Source of the DNA: Ruminococcus sp.
Lineage (GTDB): Bacteria; Bacillota; Clostridia; Lachnospirales; Lachnospiraceae
Length of the DNA stretch: 21,896 bases
Assembly (NCBI GenBank): GCA_020024635.1
Contig: JAHHTL010000038.1
Coordinates: 1-21,896 of the forward strand
Reading direction: 5' to 3'
Shown: piece after piece, positions 15,777-21,896 of the stretch
How the letters are laid out: each line of letters starts with the position of its first letter
Position numbering within the stretch: the stretch's first letter is position 1
The notes under the pieces: generated by a model
Told to the model about the DNA's origin: nothing
Databases searched by the model: none
Seen by the model: only the letters and a program-made list of their open reading frames with translations
Program-made: the position numbers and the translations under genes

Positions 15777-16454
15777 TTAGTCATTTCTCGTTGGAATAAA
15801 TGCCGCCACTGCTGCAGCCACACCCGAGATTGGCATGGTCTGAAGCCAGATTTTCCCTGGTCCTGTAAGAACTGTATTAAACAATCCTTCTCCTCCAAAA
15901 AACTTATTTTTTAATCCTGGTACTTGACGAATATCCATCTGAATACTTGCTTCAAAACCTGCAACATTTCCGGTATCTACTATAATCTGCTGTCCGGGAG
16001 CCAAATCGTATTCTACAAGCTCACCATCTATTTCTACAAATGCCATTCCACTTCCAGAAAGTTTTTGCATGATAAAACCTTCTCCTCCAAAAAATCCTGC
16101 TCCTAACTTTTTCTTAAAGTGCATGGATAATTCTACCCCAGTCTCTGACGCCAAAAATGCATTTTTTTGAACAATCATCTCTCTTCCTGGTGTAATTTGC
16201 AAAGGAACAATTTTTCCCGGAAAGCTAGATCCAAATGCGATCATGCCATTTCCTCTTGCGGTATAGATATTTTGAAAAATGTTCTCCCCTGTAAACGCTC
16301 TTGAAAACATTTTTCCGATACCACCCCCTCTGGTTTCCATTTGCATATTTGGACTCATCCAAACCATGGATCCACTTTCTGTGATCATTGCCTCTCCATC
16401 TTGTAACTTACACTCTACGACCGGAAATGCTCCTCCTTTAATTTCGTATACCAT
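15777..16454 (-). CDS. TIGR00266 / AIM24 family protein
   Basis: 225 residues. Beta-rich, glycine-rich protein of the AIM24 (PF01987, TIGR00266) family. The repeated pieces GGGIGKMFSRAFTGENIF, FFGGEGFIMQKLSGSG and FFGGEGLFNTVLTGPGKIW with the closing WLQTMP are characteristic. Function in bacteria is not established; the yeast homologue is a mitochondrial inner-membrane organiser. There is no signal peptide; only the last stretch (SGVAAAVAAFIPTRND) is mildly hydrophobic. It lies 43 bp downstream of jetC with AAGGAG 9 nt before the ATG, and is probably co-transcribed with the jet genes. Confidence 0.9.
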   Translation of the reverse strand: MVYEIKGGAFPVVECKLQDGEAMITESGSMVWMSPNMQMETRGGGIGKMFSRAFTGENIFQNIYTARGNGMIAFGSSFPGKIVPLQITPGREMIVQKNAFLASETGVELSMHFKKKLGAGFFGGEGFIMQKLSGSGMAFVEIDGELVEYDLAPGQQIIVDTGNVAGFEASIQMDIRQVPGLKNKFFGGEGLFNTVLTGPGKIWLQTMPISGVAAAVAAFIPTRND

Positions 16455-16497
16455 ACTTTTACTCTCCTTTTTCTTGAATTAAAAAACATTCTTCCTT

Positions 16498-19400
16498 TTA
16501 TTCTTCCACAAGTTCCACAAATTCTTTCTTTTCAAATTCCTGGATAGAAATATGCTTTTTATTTGGATTTGCATACACAAATGTCTTGTCTACATTTTCC
16601 AAATAATTTTGTATTTTGTCATTGGTCGCACTGATAATTGCTTGGAACCCAAGTCCACGGATCAATGAAATACAACTTGCCACTTTTTCTGCATCCATTT
16701 TTGAAAATGCTTCATCCAATACTACAAGACGAATGGTTGGATTTCTACGAATGGTTGGAGAAAGATTAATCCGATAAATCTGTGCAAAACTAGCAAGTAA
16801 GGCAACATAAAGCGGGTTTTGTCCCTCTCCACCTGAATTCTTTTTGATCATTTTACTAAGCCCAATGGTCATATCTTTCTCACCACTGACAATCTGCTGC
16901 ATATCAAACGAAAGATAGGTTCGATAATCTGCATATTTTTCCATATTTCTTTTGGCTTCTTCTAGTTCTTCCTTGGTCGCATTTTCGGATGGAATAAAGA
17001 TTCCAATCAATTCATTCATTAATGCCCCATATTTATCTTCATGTTCCATGGTAAACATATCCATTTGATTTTCCATGGAATCGGAAAGTTGTGAAGGATC
17101 AATCTGAAGAGATTCATCCATAAACATCTTATAATATTTTCCATCAGCCCCTTTATTTTTTGTAATTACAAATTGGTATTTATCTTTTCCAAAATCCAAT
17201 CTGCTGATGATACGATTCAATTCATCTTTTCTTTGATATGCCTCTCGAATGGCACTTCTGATTTTAAATATAAAATCATCTTTAAAATGTTCTACCGCAG
17301 ATCTTGCCTGTACTTTGGCTGCCTCTTTGTATTTTTCCAAATCATCGCATTGCAAACTTTTCAATAAGGTTTCATATGGCTCATTTGTCTCAATTACCGC
17401 AGAAAATGTACGATTCAAATAATTTTGAAGATAACGACTTCTTTGATCTACCAGATTCTGGTAGCATTTTTTCTTTTTCTCTTCTAATTGAAGTGATTCT
17501 GTTATCTTTTGTTTCTTTAGATACTCATAATTTGTACTTTTTCTTGTTTCCATATAAGCTGCAAATTGCTCTTCATAAAAATGATTTTCTTCAAAGTTCT
17601 TTTCTTTCTCAGAAAGTATTTTTTCAAAGTTCAAATTTTCACTACTACATTTATGAATGGTTTCTTGATTGCTCCATATGGTTTTTGCAACCTGATCAAT
17701 CTTAAGTTTGACCGCTTCTTTTTGTTGCATTAATTCTTTCTTTTGCGTTTCCAATAATGTGAGCGATTCTTCTTGAATCTTTCTCATTTTTTCTACAAGT
17801 TGTACTTTCCTCTTTTCTTTTTCTGGAAGTTCCTTTAAATCGGATAAGCACTCCATGTAATCTGATACCGGTTGTTGTAAAGATTCGAGTTTCAAAAGGT
17901 TCTTCAGTTGTTCCAATTCCTCTTGAAGTGGTTTGCGTTCTTGTTGAAGACTTTGGCATTTCTCATCCAACTGACGAATCCTTTTACGCATACTTGTCTC
18001 ACCAATATACGCTCTTCGTGTATAATTTTCTGGATTAATATGACGCAAACTGAAACTATGATATAGCATACACTCTGGCGTAATCCCAATCTTACATTTA
18101 CGAAGTTCTTCCATGCTTTCACATTTCATTACTTTTCCCAACATAAAATCAATATAGGCACGAACATAGTCTTCTTTTGTCTTAACTTCTTCGCAAAGAG
18201 CCCCTTCATAGACAGCAATCTCACCATTATTTGCAGACACTAAAATCTTTTCCGTATCTAAAATAGACACACGGCAATACTTTTTCTTCTCCATGTCTTT
18301 ATAAAAATCCATGGCTGTTTTTACATACGCAGGCTCCACAACGAGCATTAACTTATTATTTCCCAAATATCCTTCGATTGCGTTGTGCCAACGTTCGTCT
18401 TTAATATCTAGAAGATCTGCCAGAATCTGCACATTTACAAACTTTCCATAATGCTCTGTGAGTTTTGTACGAAGCTCGTATCTTGCTTCCTCCAACTCTT
18501 TTGGATACGCTTTTCGTCCTTGCTTTAATTCCTTTAATTCTTCTCTTGCTTCCTGCTCTTCTTTTTTGATTTTTCGAACATTCGAATCCAGCTCTCTTCG
18601 CTCTTCTTCTAACTCTTCTTTAAGGTTGAACAAACTGCTTTTTAACTGTTCCAGATCTTCCTTGGAAATGCTTTGGTTTCTAAATTGATCAATTACCCAA
18701 ATCGTCTGATTCGGTGTTACATCACTTTTCTTCCACTCTCCTAAATGGTCTGCGATTTTCTCCCATTTTACTTTACTATTTCCCAAACGCTCCAGTGTTT
18801 CATTCAAGTTCAAAAGTTCCGTCTCTAACGCCTCGTATCCACTGTTGTGGATGCGCAGCAACACTTCCTCATAAGCTTTTTCCAGTTGCTCTTCCTCTCC
18901 TTGAAGTTCCTGTTTGAATTGTTCTTGTCGTTCAATTTCTATCCTACGCTCTTTTATTTTATCCAAGAATTCTTGAATCCTTGCCTTAAGTTGTAACATC
19001 TCCAGTTTTTCAATTTGATAAGTACAACCTTCAACTTCTTCTTGTTTCTTTTGAAACAGCTCATATGCACTTTGAATCTCTTCTAACCACTTAATTTCTT
19101 CTAAGGTCTGCTCAATTCTGGCGCGCATACGTCCATACTGTGTGACACTCTCTTGAAGATCTTCGATCTGAATATCTTGCTCCATACAAATATATTCTTT
19201 TACAAAATCTTCCAGTTTAATATTCATACGAAATGGGATCGCGCGTTTGAACAGTCGTGGAAATTTTTCCATATCCAATCCACCAAGATATATGTCATAC
19301 ATCTGACGGCGAAATCGTTCATTGCTTGGACCACAATAGTACTGTTCCCCTGAAAAGTTTCTCTGCAAAAATTCTTTTACTTCTCCTGTAGAAAGACATC

Positions 19401-19857
19401 TTTTATCTCCTCGATACGCATTTTCAAGAAGCCCACCGGTATGCCAGAAGAAGAGACGATTAATTTCATTGGTCGCTGTTTCTACATCAAAGACCACCCC
19501 TATGCACTGTTTTTCTTTTGTATCCGTCTGCTCCAACTCTAAAACGATGGTGCTAGAAAAATTCTGATTTCTAAGGTACTGAGATTCGTTATTTTCACTA
19601 ATGTTGACCATTCCTCGAAGATATTCGATCAAAGAACGATCGGAATCATCTGCCGCTGCCTTATTAAAAAATCCTCTTCCATCGGTATTTGCATATAGTA
19701 CAATCTGCATGGCATCGATCACTGTAGACTTTCCACTTCCAGAATGTCCGGTAAAAAAGTTAATTCCCTGATTCAATGTCAAGATCTTTCGATCGATATA
19801 ATGCCAATTATTCAGACATATTTTCGATATTGCTTTGAAGGCTTGATTCTTTTCCAC
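16498..19857 (-). CDS. jetC: JetC-like SMC-family ATPase (Wadjet / MksF-EptC type)
   Basis: 1119 residues from a GTG at 19857, chosen because AGGAGG sits 6 nt before it; a longer in-frame reading to 19893 has no ribosome site. The layout is SMC-like: N-terminal head with Walker A GHSGSGKST at 37-45, a long coiled coil from about 245, a globular hinge near 480-610, a returning coiled coil, then signature SGGEGQ at about 1008 and Walker B VVLDEAFSKMD with E1049. The LDEAFSKMD form is typical of COG4913/JetC/MksF and separates it from Rad50/SbcC. In Wadjet, JetC dimers with JetA and JetB extrude DNA loops and mark small circular DNA for cleavage by JetD. The gene overlaps the end of jetB by 50 bp, implying coupled translation. 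Confidence 0.93.
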   Translation of the reverse strand: MEKNQAFKAISKICLNNWHYIDRKILTLNQGINFFTGHSGSGKSTVIDAMQIVLYANTDGRGFFNKAAADDSDRSLIEYLRGMVNISENNESQYLRNQNFSSTIVLELEQTDTKEKQCIGVVFDVETATNEINRLFFWHTGGLLENAYRGDKRCLSTGEVKEFLQRNFSGEQYYCGPSNERFRRQMYDIYLGGLDMEKFPRLFKRAIPFRMNIKLEDFVKEYICMEQDIQIEDLQESVTQYGRMRARIEQTLEEIKWLEEIQSAYELFQKKQEEVEGCTYQIEKLEMLQLKARIQEFLDKIKERRIEIERQEQFKQELQGEEEQLEKAYEEVLLRIHNSGYEALETELLNLNETLERLGNSKVKWEKIADHLGEWKKSDVTPNQTIWVIDQFRNQSISKEDLEQLKSSLFNLKEELEEERRELDSNVRKIKKEEQEAREELKELKQGRKAYPKELEEARYELRTKLTEHYGKFVNVQILADLLDIKDERWHNAIEGYLGNNKLMLVVEPAYVKTAMDFYKDMEKKKYCRVSILDTEKILVSANNGEIAVYEGALCEEVKTKEDYVRAYIDFMLGKVMKCESMEELRKCKIGITPECMLYHSFSLRHINPENYTRRAYIGETSMRKRIRQLDEKCQSLQQERKPLQEELEQLKNLLKLESLQQPVSDYMECLSDLKELPEKEKRKVQLVEKMRKIQEESLTLLETQKKELMQQKEAVKLKIDQVAKTIWSNQETIHKCSSENLNFEKILSEKEKNFEENHFYEEQFAAYMETRKSTNYEYLKKQKITESLQLEEKKKKCYQNLVDQRSRYLQNYLNRTFSAVIETNEPYETLLKSLQCDDLEKYKEAAKVQARSAVEHFKDDFIFKIRSAIREAYQRKDELNRIISRLDFGKDKYQFVITKNKGADGKYYKMFMDESLQIDPSQLSDSMENQMDMFTMEHEDKYGALMNELIGIFIPSENATKEELEEAKRNMEKYADYRTYLSFDMQQIVSGEKDMTIGLSKMIKKNSGGEGQNPLYVALLASFAQIYRINLSPTIRRNPTIRLVVLDEAFSKMDAEKVASCISLIRGLGFQAIISATNDKIQNYLENVDKTFVYANPNKKHISIQEFEKKEFVELVEE

Positions 19858-20452
19858 GGTACTCCTCCTCGTTAAATGTATGTAATAATTCACTTACGTG
19901 ATCTCCCGATACTACCGCATTGATACACGGATAAATCACCATGCGCATTTGTTCATCCATTTCTTCCATTGTATCAAGCGGTTCTACTATCTGACATTTT
20001 TTAAGCAAGGAAATCGTCCTTTTCATTTCTGTCGGTGATGGGAGCGCCCTTAAAACCCCAAAATCTCCTGCTTTTCCATTCATCGCTCCTAGCGTTGTAA
20101 CCATATGACTGCTTGCGGATGCGGATGCCATTTGTTCATCATAAAGAAGTTTTAAAACTAAAATATAGATGGTTGCAAGCTTTGGAAGTTTCTCTCCCAT
20201 TAAGGTTTCTCCCTGAATATAAATCAATCCCATATGTACATTTTCCTTTAGTTCAATGCCTGCAATTTCAAAATATCGCTTTAAAAATTCCAAATGTCTG
20301 CTACAAATTCTATACTCTTGTTGATACACCATTCTGCCAAGACGTCTGTCAAATTTTTGTTCCAAAAGAAAGGTTTGACGATATAACGTTTTTACGACTT
20401 CTATCAAATCTTCCTGCTCCTCTGGCATCAAGTTTTCGTAATATTCAATCAT
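19808..20452 (-). CDS. jetB: JetB-like DUF4194 protein (kleisin-associated subunit)
   Basis: 214 residues, DUF4194 type (PF13835), the MksE-like winged-helix subunit of Wadjet complexes. Visible features are an N-terminal helix (EDLIEVVKTLYRQTFLL), the segment YFEIAGIELKENVHMGLIYI, a helical ATIYILVLKLLYDEQM, and a winged-helix-like tail with PSPTEMKRTISLLKKCQIVE and VIYPCINAVVS. Charged and soluble, no signal peptide. It starts 21 bp after jetA; AGGAG lies 13 nt before the ATG, a long spacing, so the start is the least certain of the three jet genes. Confidence 0.87.
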   Translation of the reverse strand: MIEYYENLMPEEQEDLIEVVKTLYRQTFLLEQKFDRRLGRMVYQQEYRICSRHLEFLKRYFEIAGIELKENVHMGLIYIQGETLMGEKLPKLATIYILVLKLLYDEQMASASASSHMVTTLGAMNGKAGDFGVLRALPSPTEMKRTISLLKKCQIVEPLDTMEEMDEQMRMVIYPCINAVVSGDHVSELLHTFNEEEYRGKESSLQSNIENMSE

Positions 20453-20473
20453 CTTATTGTATGTTCTCCTATT

Positions 20474-21829
20474 TTATTTTTTTACAAATTGAATGGCTGG
20501 ATAACAATATCCATTCTTTTCAATCTGCGTTTCCTGTGTTTTAATTACCAAATACCGACTTTTTTTTCTTGTACTTAAATCATAGGCCAAAATTAATTTT
20601 TCAAAACTCTCCGCACTGTCTATCACAAGATTTCTTGTATCCATAACTTCATTTTCCATATGCTCTTCGATAAAATCTTCAATTTGTTTTTTACTAAACC
20701 TTGCTTGTACTTTATTTAATTTTAACACCGCTTCTCGCTCTAGATCCTCTTGTACCTCTTCTTTGGCCATATGGCTTATGAAATCCTTTTTCCCTTTTCT
20801 ACGCTTATATAAAGACTTCTCTGAAAGAATCTCCACAAAGGAAAGATTCATTTTTTCTCCTATAGTAAGAACCATATTGTCTAGATCATCTGCTGCAGAC
20901 ATTTGGTTGAGCAATTGCACGACCAACCCTTTGGTATCTGTTTGTCCACTTAACAGGTAATTTAATCTTGTCACGGTAGCCCGTATATACTTCGTATGTT
21001 CCCGATCCATATTAGAAATACGATGCTCAATGTCATCAAATCCACGCTCGATCATATCAATTAGATCTAACACATCCTCTTTCGTATCTTTGACCGCTTT
21101 GGCTCGTTCCCGAATCTTTTCGATTAACTTCTCATCGTCTCTGATTTCCTTTAATATGTTTTTAATGTCTGTTTTATAACGGTAAAAATTATCCGAGGTC
21201 TTTAAGATATGGTATTTTTTTTGCACCATATCTTCTACAAACCCTTCTAGATGTTCACTCAATACGTCTCCATAGGATTCTTGATCTAAAAGCCGTGCAA
21301 AAAACTTATCCATATTGTGAAGCATATCTTGAAGAACTTTATTCAGTCTTCTTGTATTGACTAACGTTGTCCTCAACATCGAAATCCCCGCTCTAGGATC
21401 ATGCTTAAACGAATACAGATTGGCATACACATTTTGTATATAAACTTCTGTTTCTTCGATATCTTCATTGGTAAGACGCTCAAATGCATCAATAAAAATA
21501 GCCGCATAATCTGGTATCACAATGTTTACAACCAGATTACTATAGTCTTCGATTTTTTTAAGCCAGCCTTTCTTTAAAAGCCAGTTTAAAATACGAGAAG
21601 AAGTGGTCTCTAAAAGGTCAAATTCATTTTCATCTTCTTCTCTTAAAAGTTCAAAATGCTCTCTTGCATTTTTATCACTTAACACCTGTATACATGCTTC
21701 TTTTGTGAGGAAATAATTATTATATTCATACTCCTCGTTGATCGCCAAAAGTGCTTCTATATAAGTCTCTCTGTTTACAGAACGAAACAAACTCCAAAAG
21801 CCATCTGGTATTTCAAAACGCATTTTCAT
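20474..21829 (-). CDS. jetA: JetA-like kleisin subunit (DUF5716 type)
   Basis: 451 residues, first gene of the unit. The N-terminal part (FEIPDGFWSLFRSVNRETYI, then SSRILNWLLKKGWLKKIED and IVIPDYAA) looks like a winged-helix domain, followed by long helices (about 120-330) and a basic C-terminal region. This fits the JetA family annotated as DUF5716/PF18982, the kleisin bridging the JetC heads; I assign it from the N-terminal pattern and from its place before a DUF4194 gene and a COG4913-like ATPase, so family number is from memory. AGAGG lies 8 nt before the ATG. Confidence 0.82.
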   Translation of the reverse strand: MKMRFEIPDGFWSLFRSVNRETYIEALLAINEEYEYNNYFLTKEACIQVLSDKNAREHFELLREEDENEFDLLETTSSRILNWLLKKGWLKKIEDYSNLVVNIVIPDYAAIFIDAFERLTNEDIEETEVYIQNVYANLYSFKHDPRAGISMLRTTLVNTRRLNKVLQDMLHNMDKFFARLLDQESYGDVLSEHLEGFVEDMVQKKYHILKTSDNFYRYKTDIKNILKEIRDDEKLIEKIRERAKAVKDTKEDVLDLIDMIERGFDDIEHRISNMDREHTKYIRATVTRLNYLLSGQTDTKGLVVQLLNQMSAADDLDNMVLTIGEKMNLSFVEILSEKSLYKRRKGKKDFISHMAKEEVQEDLEREAVLKLNKVQARFSKKQIEDFIEEHMENEVMDTRNLVIDSAESFEKLILAYDLSTRKKSRYLVIKTQETQIEKNGYCYPAIQFVKK

Positions 21830-21866
21830 AAACGATACCTCTACTTATACTCTCTTACGCACTTGC

Positions 21867-21895
21867 ATTATAGAATTATTTTATCATACTGTATA
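21867..21895 (-). promoter_or_regulatory. Promoter of the jet operon
   Basis: Minus-strand TATACA (21895-21890), 17-bp spacer, TATAAT (21872-21867), about 38 bp before the jetA start. The -10 is perfect, the -35 matches four of six. It indicates that jetA is the first gene, although the window ends here. Confidence 0.65.
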
Positions 21896-21896
21896 A

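Noticed and set aside
15422..15799. 125-codon plus-strand open frame
   Set aside because: Antisense to the complete phosphoesterase gene with all metal ligands; the frame has no independent support.

Overview
The window is AT-rich, every convincing gene lies on the minus strand, and the gene content (a T-box in front of metG, nadABC-niaR, a GPH symporter with an intracellular GH2 enzyme, a JetABC cluster) points to a low-GC Gram-positive anaerobe of the Clostridia, most likely a gut Lachnospiraceae. That taxonomic call is inference; there is no rRNA or marker placement in the window.

Layout from left to right, so from 3' to 5' for transcription. (1) 1-2936: the N-terminal 978 residues of a large secreted protein, cut by the window edge, with a signal peptide, an IdeS/Mac-type (peptidase family C66) immunoglobulin-degrading cysteine protease domain with all expected catalytic residues, then a tail of bacterial Ig-like modules that contains an internal duplication. 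(2) 3087-8140: a sugar-use locus with an AraC-family regulator, a GPH-type sugar:cation symporter and a cytoplasmic GH2 glycosidase. (3) 8350-10623: metG (methionyl-tRNA synthetase) with its own promoter, T-box leader and terminator. (4) 10626-14271: the de novo NAD operon nadA-nadB-nadC-niaR, with a near-consensus promoter overlapped by an inverted repeat that may be the NiaR operator. NadB is a short form without the usual C-terminal domain. (5) 14277-21895: a six-gene unit that starts at a promoter at the right edge and ends at a strong hairpin: jetA-jetB-jetC (Wadjet-like SMC complex), then an AIM24/TIGR00266 protein, a YfcE-like metallophosphoesterase and a NYN nuclease-fold protein with two LOTUS-like domains.

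Two parts deserve most attention. The first is the IdeS-like protease, a fold best known from pathogenic streptococci, here in what looks like a gut commensal and fused to an Ig-like stalk. The second is the JetABC operon: no JetD (the nuclease subunit of Wadjet) is encoded in this transcription unit, and a phosphoesterase and a PIN-like NYN protein are co-transcribed instead. No tRNA, rRNA, CRISPR array, insertion sequence or integrase was seen.
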